A DNA stretch of 64,000 nucleotides, taken from contig NZ_CP011072.1 in the NCBI RefSeq assembly GCF_001190925.1, positions 5,084,001-5,148,000 of the forward strand, given 5' to 3'. The stretch is from Azoarcus sp. CIB. Lineage in GTDB: Bacteria > Pseudomonadota > Gammaproteobacteria > Burkholderiales > Rhodocyclaceae. Positions 47,981 to 57,882 of the stretch are shown one piece after another. How positions within the stretch are numbered: position 1 is the stretch's first letter; each line of letters opens with the position of its first letter. Both the position numbers and the translations under genes were made by a program. Below the pieces are notes generated by a model. The model was not told the DNA's origin. It saw only the letters and a list, made by a program, of their open reading frames with translations, and made no database searches.

Positions 47981-49165
47981 TTACATCCGACACCCGCGCG
48001 CCGGATCGGCCAACGCCTTCTCGGCGACGCCGACGAGCTTGTTCTCGCGGCCTTCAACCTTACGCAGGTAAATGTCCTGCACCGGGTTGTGCGCCTTCGA
48101 CAGCGTGAAGGCGCCGCGCGGGCTGTCGATCTTCGCCGTTTCCATCGCCTTGGCGACGGCGTCCTTGTCGAACTTGGCGCCCTTCAGCGCGTCGAGGCCG
48201 GTCTTGAGCATCTGCGCGGCGTCATAGCCCTGCACCGCATACACGTCGGGCTGCGCCTTGTAGGTCAGCGCGTAGGCCTTGCGGAAGGCCTGGTCCTTCG
48301 GATTGGTCAGGTTGTCGGCGTAGTGCAGCGTCGTCATCACGCCTTCGCCCGAGCCGCCCATCGCATCGATCGTGCCGTCGGTGAGGAAGCCCGAGCCGTA
48401 GAGCGGGATGGACTTCTTCAGGCCGGCCGCGTCGTAGTCCTTGACGAACTTGACCGCGCCGCCGCCGGCGAAGAACACGAACACGGCGTCCGGCTTGAGC
48501 GACGCGATCTCGGTCAGGAAGGGCTGGAACTCGACGTTCGGGAAGGGCAGGTAGAGCTCCTTCGCGACCTTGCCGCCGGCCTTCTCGAAGGCTTCCTTGA
48601 AGCCCGCGACGGATTGTTCGCCGAAGGAGTACTTCCAGCTCACCGTGACGACGTTCTTGTGGCCGCGCTCGGCGACGATCTTGCCCATCGCGTAGGCCGG
48701 CTGCCAGGCCGAGAAGGAGCTGCGGAACACGTTCGGCGCACACAGCGGGCCGGTCAGCTCGTCGGCGCCGGCGTTGGGGATGATCAGCAGCGTCTTGGTG
48801 TCGCGCGCGACCTTGGCCATCGCGAGGGCCACGCCCGAATGCACGGTCCCGACGAGGACGTCGACGCTGTCGCGCTTCACGAGCTTGGACGCGTTCTCGG
48901 TCGCCTTCGAGGGATCGGACTCGTCATCGACGACCGAATACTCGACCTCGTAGCCGCCGAGCTTGCCGCCCTGCTCCTGCACGTACTGCTTGAAGCCGTT
49001 GGTGATCGCGGTGCCCAGGGCGGCATAGGTGCCGGTGTAGGGCAGCATCAGGCCGACCTTGATCTTCTCGGCGGCCTGCGCGGCGGCCAGGGGCAGCAGG
49101 GTGCCGGCGACCAGGCCCAGCATCACTTGCATCATCGTACGGCGCGTCTGTTGCGTCTTCTTCAT
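47981..49165 (-). CDS. ABC transporter substrate-binding protein (aromatic acid, Liv type)
   Basis: A 394-residue periplasmic receptor of the amino-acid/aromatic-acid type 1 fold. A Tat-like or Sec signal (TRRTMMQVMLGLVAGTLLPL, ending AAAQAA) precedes KIKVGLMLPYTGTYAALG. The ligand lobes show VGTVHSGVALAMAKVARDT and WQPAYAMGKIVAERG. The start at 49165 was chosen for GGAGGAG nine bases upstream. Clusters of this kind with benzoate-CoA ligase usually import benzoate. Confidence 0.92.
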   Translation of the reverse strand: MKKTQQTRRTMMQVMLGLVAGTLLPLAAAQAAEKIKVGLMLPYTGTYAALGTAITNGFKQYVQEQGGKLGGYEVEYSVVDDESDPSKATENASKLVKRDSVDVLVGTVHSGVALAMAKVARDTKTLLIIPNAGADELTGPLCAPNVFRSSFSAWQPAYAMGKIVAERGHKNVVTVSWKYSFGEQSVAGFKEAFEKAGGKVAKELYLPFPNVEFQPFLTEIASLKPDAVFVFFAGGGAVKFVKDYDAAGLKKSIPLYGSGFLTDGTIDAMGGSGEGVMTTLHYADNLTNPKDQAFRKAYALTYKAQPDVYAVQGYDAAQMLKTGLDALKGAKFDKDAVAKAMETAKIDSPRGAFTLSKAHNPVQDIYLRKVEGRENKLVGVAEKALADPARGCRM

Positions 49166-49218
49166 GGTTGTCTCCTCCATCGGGATGGGTGGGGTTTAGC
49201 CCCTTGTATGTTCGGTTT

Positions 49219-49321
49219 CGTAGGGCGGAAAAGCGAAGCGCCTTCCGCCGTATGCATTACGCCCGAGGCTGTTCCAAATCCGCCCATGCGGCGGAAGGCG
49301 CCTTCGGCTTTTCCGCCCTAC
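49219..49321. repeat. inverted REP pair, family A
   Basis: CGTAGGGCGGAAAAGCG and CTTTTCCGCCCTA arms with inner GCGCCTTCCGCCG and GCGGCGGAAGGCGCC. The right arm supplies the stop codon of the ligase gene, so the element reaches into the coding end. Confidence 0.78.
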
Positions 49322-50907
49322 TTTCCTGCCATGGCACGCAGCTTGAACCGCTGGATCTTGCCCGTCGCCGTCTTCGGCAGCTCGTCGACGAACTCCATCC
49401 AGCGTGGGTACTTGTACGGCGCGAGATGCGCCTTCACGTGCGCCTTGATCTCGGCGGCGAGCTGCTCTGAGCGGTTGAATCCGGGCTTCAGCACGATGAA
49501 GGCCTTGGGCTTGATCAGGCGTTCCTCGTCCTCGTGGCCGACCACCGCCGCCTCGAGGATCGCCGGATGCTGGATCAGGCAGGACTCGACCTCGATCGGC
49601 GACACGTAGATGCCGGAGACCTTGAGCATGTCGTCGTTGCGCCCCGCATAGACGTAGTAGCCGTCGGCGTTGCGCGAATATTTGTCGCCGCTGCGCGTCC
49701 ACGGTCCCTGGAAAGTGGCGCGCGTCTTCTCGCGGTTGTTCCAGTACATCACCGCGCTGGTCGGGCCGGAGATCTGCAGCTCGCCCGGCTCGTCGGGGCC
49801 TTCGACGACATTGCCGTCGTCGTCGATCAGACGCACCTGGTAGCCTGGCACCGGCTTGCCGGTGGTGCCGTAATGGACGTCGCCGGGGCGGTTCGACAGG
49901 AAGATGTGCAGCATCTCGGTCGAGCCGATGCCGTCCAGGATCTCGACGCCGAAGCGCTCGGTCCAGCGCAGCCCGATCTCCTCCGGCAGCGCTTCGCCGG
50001 CCGAGGTGCACATGCGGATCGCGAGCTCGTCGCGCGTCGGACAGTCGGCGTCCGCCAGCATCGACGCGTACAGCGTCGGCACGCCATAGAAGATGGTCGG
50101 CCTGTGCTCGCGCAGGCGCTTGAAGGCGGCGGCGGGCGTGGGGCGCTCGGCCATCAGCACCGCGGTCGCGCCGACCGCCAGCGGGAAAGTCAGGCCGTTG
50201 CCCAGCCCGTAAGCGAAGAAGAGCTTGGCCGCGGAGTACACGACGTCGTCTTCGCGGATGCCGAGGATGGGCTTCGCGTACAGTTCCGCGGTGTGGATCA
50301 GGCTGGAATGCAGGTGCACCGTGCCCTTGGGCGCGCCGGTCGAGCCGGACGAATACAGCCAGAAGCACGGATCGTCGCAGGTCGTCGCAACCGCCTCGAA
50401 CCTGTCGGAGGCATTCGCCATGAGCCCCGCGACCGAATCGGCTCCCTCGCTGCCGGCGACGACGATGCGCTCGAGCGACTCGACCTTGCCCAGCAGCGGC
50501 GCGAAGGTGTCGTACAGCGGAGCCGACACGACGGCGATGCGCGCGCGGCTGTCGGTGAGCATGTATTCGTAGTCGGACTGCGTCAGCAGCGTATTGACGG
50601 CGATCGGCACGACGCCCGCCTTGATCGCGCCGAGGAACACGGTCGGGAAGTCGATCGTGTCATGCACGCACATCAGGATGCGCTGCTCGCGCGTGATGCC
50701 GAGACTGCCGAGCGCGTTGGCGAAGCGATTCACGCGCGCCGCCAGTTCGTCGAAGCTGTAGCGGCCGAGGTCGTCGATGTAGGCGATCTTGCTGCCGCGG
50801 CCGGCGTCGAGGTTGCGGCCGATGAGGTCGTCCGCAGCGTTGTACTGGCGCGGCAGGGTGATGGTCGGCGGACTGGTGCTGTGGTCCACTGCGCTGAGCG
50901 TGGTCAT
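49318..50907 (-). CDS. bclA: benzoate-CoA ligase
   Basis: A 529-residue adenylate-forming ligase of the usual benzoate-CoA ligase length. The P-loop is WLYSSGSTGAPKGTVH, ILDGIGSTEMLHIFLSN is the aromatic-acid branch motif, RSGDKYSRNADGYYVYAGRN is the hinge and the catalytic Lys is in ELPKTATGKIQRFKLRAM. It makes benzoyl-CoA from benzoate, ATP and CoA, feeding the box pathway. GGAGAGAAGGA immediately precedes the ATG at 50907; a longer frame to 51081 is rejected. REP elements lie at both ends. Confidence 0.93.
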   Translation of the reverse strand: MTTLSAVDHSTSPPTITLPRQYNAADDLIGRNLDAGRGSKIAYIDDLGRYSFDELAARVNRFANALGSLGITREQRILMCVHDTIDFPTVFLGAIKAGVVPIAVNTLLTQSDYEYMLTDSRARIAVVSAPLYDTFAPLLGKVESLERIVVAGSEGADSVAGLMANASDRFEAVATTCDDPCFWLYSSGSTGAPKGTVHLHSSLIHTAELYAKPILGIREDDVVYSAAKLFFAYGLGNGLTFPLAVGATAVLMAERPTPAAAFKRLREHRPTIFYGVPTLYASMLADADCPTRDELAIRMCTSAGEALPEEIGLRWTERFGVEILDGIGSTEMLHIFLSNRPGDVHYGTTGKPVPGYQVRLIDDDGNVVEGPDEPGELQISGPTSAVMYWNNREKTRATFQGPWTRSGDKYSRNADGYYVYAGRNDDMLKVSGIYVSPIEVESCLIQHPAILEAAVVGHEDEERLIKPKAFIVLKPGFNRSEQLAAEIKAHVKAHLAPYKYPRWMEFVDELPKTATGKIQRFKLRAMAGK

Positions 50908-51018
50908 TCCTTCTCTCCTCCGTTCTTCCGGCTGATGCCGGGGGTATTCCGTGCCGGTCTTGGTGCCGGCGTCATTTACTCTGTGGCCGTCATCGCCCAC
51001 ACGACGTCTGGTGTCGGA

Positions 51019-51117
51019 CGTAGGGCGGAAAAGCGAAGCGCCTTCCGCCGAATGCTTGCCGTCGCACCACTCATATTGCATACGGCGGATAACGCCTTCG
51101 GCTCATCCGCCCTACGA
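51019..51117. repeat. inverted REP pair, family A
   Basis: CGTAGGGCGGAAAAGCG and GGCTCATCCGCCCTACG arms with inner GCGCCTTCCGCCG and TACGGCGGATAACGCC. It lies between the DUF4863 gene and the ligase gene and touches the 3' end of the former. Confidence 0.78.
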
Positions 51118-51579
51118 TTTCGTAAACTCGATCGCGCCCTGCGGCAGCAGGTACAGCACATAGGCGCGGCCGTCGCTCACCGTCGGCCGGTGCACGCTGC
51201 CCGGGCCGTATACGAACCAGCCGGCGCCGTGGCCGTCGAACTTCGCGTCGCCTTCGAGCGGCATGATCATGTCGATCTCGCCGTTGGGGTGGGCGTGCTG
51301 CGGGCCGACGAGGTCCTGCATCTCGACGACGTCGACGCTGAAGCCGTGGATCGCCTCGGTCGGCTTGATGACGCGGCCGAATTTGATGCCGCCGTGCTCG
51401 CGTTCGCACATCCAGCCGGCGGCGACCGCATCGCTGCACGCCTTGGCGATGGACTGGAACTCGGCGCCGGTTGCGGGGAAGCGTTCGTTGAGGAAGTCGG
51501 CGAGCTGGCCGTCGAGCGGGCGGCCGGCGATCTCGCCGGTCACCTTCGCGATCAGCGCCTGGAACTGGTCTGGCGTCAT
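51112..51579 (-). CDS. cupin-like protein, DUF4863 / 4-hydroxylaminobenzoate lyase-like
   Basis: A 155-residue protein. A helical N-terminal part is followed by a cupin core with the metal-site pattern QHAHPNGEIDMIMPLEG (HxHx4E) and GPGSVHRP supplying a further His. By its pattern it belongs to the DUF4863 group, to which I recall the 4-hydroxylaminobenzoate lyase PnbB also belongs. In several box clusters a gene of this kind accompanies benzoate-CoA ligase, but its role there is undetermined. A nitrogenous benzoate analogue as substrate, or a structural role, are both open. Confidence 0.65.
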   Translation of the reverse strand: MTPDQFQALIAKVTGEIAGRPLDGQLADFLNERFPATGAEFQSIAKACSDAVAAGWMCEREHGGIKFGRVIKPTEAIHGFSVDVVEMQDLVGPQHAHPNGEIDMIMPLEGDAKFDGHGAGWFVYGPGSVHRPTVSDGRAYVLYLLPQGAIEFTKS

Positions 51580-51645
51580 GTCTCCATCTCTCCGTCGGAA
51601 CTGGGGGTTGGGGTCAGGGGGCGGGATGCGTATAGGTTTTATAGT

Positions 51646-53223
<1,578 letters not shown>

Positions 53224-53436
53224 CTGATTGTCTCCTCTCTCTGTTGAGGCATCGCGGTCTTGCGCCGGATGACTGATGTTCTGGCGTCGCGCCCAGGGCG
53301 CAACGGGTGGAGATAGAATACACGCGCGAAATTCCTCGTCAAGCACTTTACTTCCACTTTGTTTCTAGCAAGCCATGTAAAGATGCAGTTTTTGACACAG
53401 CATCACAGCAACCGCCGTCCTATACTGGATGAAAAC

Positions 53437-53455
53437 TGCAAATTAGTGCAGTGCA
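53437..53455. promoter_or_regulatory. TGCA-N6-TGCA operator (BoxR/BzdR type)
   Basis: TGCAAATTAGTGCA at 53437-53450, followed by another TGCA at 53452-53455. TGCA repeats are the recognition feature of BzdR/BoxR regulators. Single TGCA copies also lie at 53469-53472 and 53500-53503. Confidence 0.7.
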
Positions 53456-53481
53456 ACACAAATAAAACTGCACTTTAGGTG

Positions 53482-53510
53482 TTGACGTGTCGATCTTGCT
53501 GCACTATTGT
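53482..53510 (+). promoter_or_regulatory. sigma70-type promoter of boxR
   Basis: -35 TTGACG (53482-53487), a 17-base spacer, and -10 TATTGT (53505-53510). A TGCA lies just upstream of the -10 box, so a repressor bound there would block polymerase. Confidence 0.65.
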
Positions 53511-53523
53511 TCAACTCAACCGA

Positions 53524-53537
53524 TGCAGTTCGCTGCA
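53524..53537. promoter_or_regulatory. TGCA-N6-TGCA operator downstream of the boxR start site
   Basis: TGCAGTTCGCTGCA, the second TGCA-N6-TGCA pair, about 10-20 bases past the predicted transcription start and just before the boxR ribosome site. The gene-free stretch 53224-53551 thus holds promoter and operators for both directions. Confidence 0.7.
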
Positions 53538-53551
53538 AGAAAGGAACCCAG

Positions 53552-54454
53552 ATGAGCCTCGAACCCACCACCGAACCGCAGCAGGAAGCGCTCCAGACAG
53601 CCGACCAGGCCGTCGAGAGCAATATCCTGCCGGCGCTCGGCAGGCGCGTCCGCGAAATCCGCGACCGCCGTGGCATGACGAGAAAGCTCGTGGCCCGCGA
53701 AGCCGGCGTGTCGGAACGCCACCTCGCCCACCTCGAAGGCGGCGACGGCAACGTGTCCATCGTCCTGCTGCACAACATTGCCCGCGCACTCAACGTCCCG
53801 CTGATCGAGCTGCTTGCGCCGGAAACCGAAGATACCGTCGAGAAGCGCCTGATCCGCCGGTTCCTCGAGCGCCTGCCGCAGCATCGCCTGGAAGAAGTCG
53901 TGTTCCGCCTGATGCGCGACTTCGGCCACGAGGAAGCTGTGCGCCGCAAGCGCATCGCGCTGATCGGCCTGCGCGGCGCCGGCAAGTCGACGCTGGGCAA
54001 GCGCCTCGCGCAGGAAGAAACGATGCCCTTCATCGAGCTCGACCGCGAGATCGAGAAGGAAACCGGCATCCCGGGGCGCGAGATTTTCTCGCTGTACGGC
54101 CAGTCGGGTTACCGCCGCATCGAGAAGCGCACGCTGGAGCGCGTGCTGCGCGACAACCCGCGCGCGGTGATCTCGGTTGGCGGCGGTGTCGTGTCGCAGC
54201 CGGAAAGCTTCGAAATGCTGCTGTCGCAGTGCATGACCGTGTGGGTCAAGGCGCAGCCGGAAGAACACATGGCCCGCGTGATGGCCCAGGGCGACCTGCG
54301 GCCGATGGCGGGCAACGACGAGGCGATGGAGGACCTCAAGCGCATCCTCGAAGCGCGCCTGCCCCTCTACGCCAAGGCAGACACCGTACTCGACACCACG
54401 GGCGAGACGGTGGACCAGAGTTTCATCAAGTTACGCCAGCTCGTACTGGGCTGA
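53552..54454 (+). CDS. boxR: benzoyl-CoA-responsive repressor BoxR (HTH + shikimate-kinase-like)
   Basis: A 300-residue regulator with the BzdR/BoxR architecture. An XRE-type helix-turn-helix (about residues 28-85: LGRRVREIRDRRGMTRKLVA, then GVSERHLAHLEGG) is joined to a C-terminal domain like shikimate kinase, with P-loop IALIGLRGAGKSTLGKRLA and VISVGGGVVSQPESFEMLL. In this family benzoyl-CoA binding to the C-terminal domain relieves repression. The start at 53552 follows AAAGGA by six bases; the longer frame would cross the operator. It heads the box unit and faces boxD. Confidence 0.93.
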   Translation: MSLEPTTEPQQEALQTADQAVESNILPALGRRVREIRDRRGMTRKLVAREAGVSERHLAHLEGGDGNVSIVLLHNIARALNVPLIELLAPETEDTVEKRLIRRFLERLPQHRLEEVVFRLMRDFGHEEAVRRKRIALIGLRGAGKSTLGKRLAQEETMPFIELDREIEKETGIPGREIFSLYGQSGYRRIEKRTLERVLRDNPRAVISVGGGVVSQPESFEMLLSQCMTVWVKAQPEEHMARVMAQGDLRPMAGNDEAMEDLKRILEARLPLYAKADTVLDTTGETVDQSFIKLRQLVLG

Positions 54455-54484
54455 GCCTCATACACAGAGAGAGAGGAGACAACC

Positions 54485-56152
54485 ATGGAAGCAGTCGCGA
54501 ACAAGCCGGTCGGAGAGCTGGTCGATTACCGTACCGAACCGTCGAAGTACCGTCACTGGTCGCTCGCGACCGATGGTGAGATCGCCACGCTGACGCTCAA
54601 CATCGACGAGGACGGGGGCATCCGCCCGGGCTACAAGCTCAAGCTCAACTCCTACGACCTGGGCGTGGACATCGAGCTTCACGATGCCCTGCAGCGCGTC
54701 CGCTTCGAGCACCCCGAAGTGCGCACCGTCGTCGTCACCTCGGGCAAGCCGAAGATCTTCTGCTCCGGCGCCAACATCTACATGCTGGGCCTGTCGACCC
54801 ACGCGTGGAAGGTGAACTTCTGCAAATTCACCAACGAGACGCGTAACGGCATCGAGGACTCCAGCCAGTACTCCGGCCTCAAGTTCCTCGCCGCGTGCAA
54901 CGGCACCACCGCCGGCGGCGGCTACGAGCTGGCGCTCGCCTGCGACGAGATCGTGCTGGTCGATGACCGCAACTCCTCGGTGTCGCTGCCCGAAGTGCCG
55001 CTGCTCGGCGTGCTGCCCGGCACCGGCGGCCTGACCCGCGTCACCGACAAGCGCCGCGTGCGCCGCGACCACGCCGACATCTTCTGCACCATCTCCGAAG
55101 GCGTGCGCGGCAACCGCGCCAAGGACTGGCGCCTGGTCGACGACGTCGTCAAGCAGCAGCAGTTCGCCGAACACATCGCCAACCGTGCCAAGGAACTCGC
55201 CAAGACGTCCGATCGTCCGGCCGGCGCCAAGGGCGTGCAGCTCGCCCGCCTCGAGCGCACCACCGACGCGACGGGCTACCACTACGAATTCGTCGATGCG
55301 ACGATCGACGCCGACGGCCGCACCGTGACGCTGACCGTCCGCGCCCCCTCCGCCGTCACGGCGAAGACCGCCGCCGAGATCGAAGCCCAGGGCATCAAGT
55401 GGTGGCCGCTGCAGATGGCGCGCGAACTCGACGACGCGATCCTGAACCTGCGCACCAACCACCTCGACGTCGGCCTGTGGCAGCTACGCACGACGGGCGA
55501 CGCGCAGGTCGTGCTCGACATGGATGCGACCATCGTCGCCAACCAGGACAACTGGTTCGTGCGTGAAACGCTCGGCATGCTGCGCCGTACCCTCGCCCGC
55601 ATCGACGTCTCGTCGCGCAGCCTGTACGCGCTGATCGAGCCGGGCTCGTGCTTCGCCGGCACGCTGCTGGAAATCGCGCTCGCCGCCGACCGTACTTACA
55701 TGCGCGACGCCGCTGATGCGGCCAACCGCATCGGCCTGTCGGCGATGAACTTCGGCCCGCTGCCGATGGTGAATGGCCTGCCGCGCATCGCCGCCCGCTT
55801 CTACCAGGAAGAAGGCCCGATCGCCGCCGTCACGGCCAAGGAAGGCAGCCTGCTGTCGCCCGCCGAGGCGCTGGAGCTGGGCCTCGTCACCGCGATCCCG
55901 GACGACCTCGACTGGGCCGACGAAGTGCGCATCGCCATCGAGGAACGCGCCGCGCTGTCGCCCGACGCACTCACCGGCCTCGAGGCCAACCTGCGCTTCG
56001 GCCCCGTCGAGACGATGAACACGCGCATCTTCGGCCGCCTGTCGGCCTGGCAGAACTGGATCTTCAACCGCCCCAACGCGGTCGGCGAGAACGGCGCGCT
56101 GAAGCTCTTCGGCTCCGGCAAGAAGGCGCAGTTCGACTGGAACCGCGTGTAA
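54485..56152 (+). CDS. boxC: 2,3-epoxybenzoyl-CoA dihydrolase (BoxC)
   Basis: A 555-residue crotonase-superfamily enzyme that opens the epoxide-bearing ring of 2,3-epoxybenzoyl-CoA, releasing formate and the dehydroadipyl-CoA semialdehyde. IFCSGANIYMLGLSTHAWKV and CNGTTAGGGYELALACDEIV form the first oxyanion hole. A second crotonase-like part follows (AGTLLEIALAADRTYM). The length and the N-terminal YRTEPSKYRHWSL match BoxC. GAGAGAGGAGACAACC precedes the ATG. It lies 30 bp after boxR. Confidence 0.95.
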   Translation: MEAVANKPVGELVDYRTEPSKYRHWSLATDGEIATLTLNIDEDGGIRPGYKLKLNSYDLGVDIELHDALQRVRFEHPEVRTVVVTSGKPKIFCSGANIYMLGLSTHAWKVNFCKFTNETRNGIEDSSQYSGLKFLAACNGTTAGGGYELALACDEIVLVDDRNSSVSLPEVPLLGVLPGTGGLTRVTDKRRVRRDHADIFCTISEGVRGNRAKDWRLVDDVVKQQQFAEHIANRAKELAKTSDRPAGAKGVQLARLERTTDATGYHYEFVDATIDADGRTVTLTVRAPSAVTAKTAAEIEAQGIKWWPLQMARELDDAILNLRTNHLDVGLWQLRTTGDAQVVLDMDATIVANQDNWFVRETLGMLRRTLARIDVSSRSLYALIEPGSCFAGTLLEIALAADRTYMRDAADAANRIGLSAMNFGPLPMVNGLPRIAARFYQEEGPIAAVTAKEGSLLSPAEALELGLVTAIPDDLDWADEVRIAIEERAALSPDALTGLEANLRFGPVETMNTRIFGRLSAWQNWIFNRPNAVGENGALKLFGSGKKAQFDWNRV

Positions 56153-56166
56153 GCGCAACGCACCGC

Positions 56167-56186
56167 ATAGATAGATAGATAGATAG
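56167..56186. repeat. tetranucleotide repeat (ATAG)5 between boxC and boxB
   Basis: Five exact ATAG units in the 58-bp gap before boxB, ending about 24 bases before the ATG and about 11 before the CGGAGGAG ribosome site. Confidence 0.9.
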
Positions 56187-56210
56187 AAGACACCCCGGAG
56201 GAGTACAGAG

Positions 56211-57632
56211 ATGATCAACTACAGCGAACGCATCCCGAACAACGTCAACCTCAACGAGAACAAGACGCTGCAGCGCGCTCTCGAACAGTGGCAGCCGTCC
56301 TTCCTGAACTGGTGGGACGACATGGGTCCGGAAAACTCGACCAACTACGACGTGTACCTGCGCACCGCCGTCAGCGTCGATCCCAAGGGCTGGGCCGACT
56401 TCGGCTACGTCAAGATGCACGACTACCGCTGGGGCATCTTCCTCGCGCCGCAGGAAGGTCAGAAGAAGATCAGCTTCGGCGAGCACAAGGGTCAGGACGT
56501 GTGGCAGGAAGTGCCGGGCGAATACCGCTCGACGCTGCGCCGCATCATCGTCACCCAGGGCGACACCGAGCCGGCATCCGTCGAACAGCAGCGCCACCTC
56601 GGCCTCACCGCCCCGTCGCTGTACGACCTGCGCAACCTGTTCCAGGTGAACGTCGAGGAAGGCCGCCACCTGTGGGCGATGGTCTACCTGCTGCACGCGC
56701 ACTTCGGCCGCGACGGCCGCGAGGAAGGCGAGGCCCTGCTCGAGCGCCGTTCGGGCGACGCGGACAACCCCCGCATCCTCACCGCGTTCAACGAGAAGAC
56801 CCCGGACTGGCTCTCGTTCTTCATGTTCACGTTCATCACCGACCGTGACGGCAAGTACCAGCTCGCCTCGCTCGCCGAATCGGCGTTCGACCCGCTCGCC
56901 CGTACCTGCAAGTTCATGCTCACCGAGGAAGCGCACCACCTCTTCGTCGGCGAATCGGGCATCGCCCGCGTGATCCAGCGCACCTGCGAAGTGATGAAGG
57001 AACTGGGCACCGACGATCCCGCGAAGCTGCGCGCCGCCGGCGTCATCGATCTGCCGACGCTGCAGAAGTACCTCAACTTCCACTACAGCGTCACCAGCGA
57101 CCTGTACGGCGCCGAAATCTCGTCGAACGCCGCGACCTACTACACGAACGGTCTCAAGGGCCGCTTCGAGGAAGAGAAGATCGACGACGACCACACGCTG
57201 CAGAACTCGGAATACGAGGTCATGGACGTCGCCAGCGACACGATCGGGACCCGCAAGGTCGCGGCGCTGTCCGCGCTGAACGAGCGCCTGCGCGACGACT
57301 GGATCACCGACGTGCAGGCCGGCGTCGACCGCTGGAACCGCATCCCGGCCAAGTTCGGCTTCGGCTTCCGCTTCACGCTGCCGCACAAGGGCTTCCACCG
57401 CCGCATCGGCATGTTCGCCGATGTGCATGTCAGCCCCGACGGCCGTATCCTGTCGGAAGCCGAATGGACGCACCAGCACAGCAACTGGCTGCCGACCGAA
57501 AGCGACCGCCTGTACGTGCATTCGCTGATGGGTCAGTGCATCGAGCCGGGCAAGTTCGCCAACTGGATCGCCGCGCCGGGCCGCGGCATCAACAACCAGC
57601 CGGTGAACTTCGAGTACGTGCGGTTTAATTGA
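56211..57632 (+). CDS. boxB: benzoyl-CoA 2,3-epoxidase, di-iron subunit (BoxB)
   Basis: A 473-residue di-iron oxygenase that epoxidises benzoyl-CoA with O2 and electrons from BoxA. Counting from the Met, the ferritin-like iron ligands fall at E120, E150, H153, D211, E240 and H243 (visible as GDTEPAS, NVEEGRHLWAM, FITDRDGKY and LTEEAHHLFVGE), the same positions as reported for Azoarcus evansii BoxB. GGAGGAG lies upstream of the ATG. A family C repeat separates it from boxA. Confidence 0.97.
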   Translation: MINYSERIPNNVNLNENKTLQRALEQWQPSFLNWWDDMGPENSTNYDVYLRTAVSVDPKGWADFGYVKMHDYRWGIFLAPQEGQKKISFGEHKGQDVWQEVPGEYRSTLRRIIVTQGDTEPASVEQQRHLGLTAPSLYDLRNLFQVNVEEGRHLWAMVYLLHAHFGRDGREEGEALLERRSGDADNPRILTAFNEKTPDWLSFFMFTFITDRDGKYQLASLAESAFDPLARTCKFMLTEEAHHLFVGESGIARVIQRTCEVMKELGTDDPAKLRAAGVIDLPTLQKYLNFHYSVTSDLYGAEISSNAATYYTNGLKGRFEEEKIDDDHTLQNSEYEVMDVASDTIGTRKVAALSALNERLRDDWITDVQAGVDRWNRIPAKFGFGFRFTLPHKGFHRRIGMFADVHVSPDGRILSEAEWTHQHSNWLPTESDRLYVHSLMGQCIEPGKFANWIAAPGRGINNQPVNFEYVRFN

Positions 57633-57652
57633 GACGCGGCAATTAGAAGGTT

Positions 57653-57838
57653 CCTCCCCCTTCAAGGGGGAGGTCAGGAGGGGGATGGGTTTCGGTGCCG
57701 GCGGTCGACCAAGTCCGCGCAAGCTCGACGGAAACCCATCCCCACCCCAACCCGGGAGTCGTCGCTTCGCTCCGCCGCTCCGGCGGCACGGAGCTATGCT
57801 CCGCGAAACCCCGCCTCCGCCCCCTTGAAGGAGAGGGA
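57653..57838. repeat. long inverted intergenic repeat, family C, with internal insertion
   Basis: Left arm CCTCCCCCTTCAAGGGGGAG and inner GATGGGTTT / AAACCCATCCCC as in the other copies. The right arm is split: after CCCCACCCCAACCC comes about 65 bp containing a CTCCGCCGCTCCGGCGGCACGGAG hairpin before CCCCCTTGAAGGAGAGGG completes the element. It lies between boxB and boxA. Confidence 0.75.
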
Positions 57839-57882
57839 GCCGAGTTCGCCGCATCACGCATCACCCGTGGAGAGAGACAACC

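Noticed and set aside
53346-53507. Coding frames reaching into the boxR/boxD intergenic region
   Set aside because: They run through the promoter and TGCA operators and lack ribosome sites, whereas GTG 53223 and ATG 53552 have good ones.
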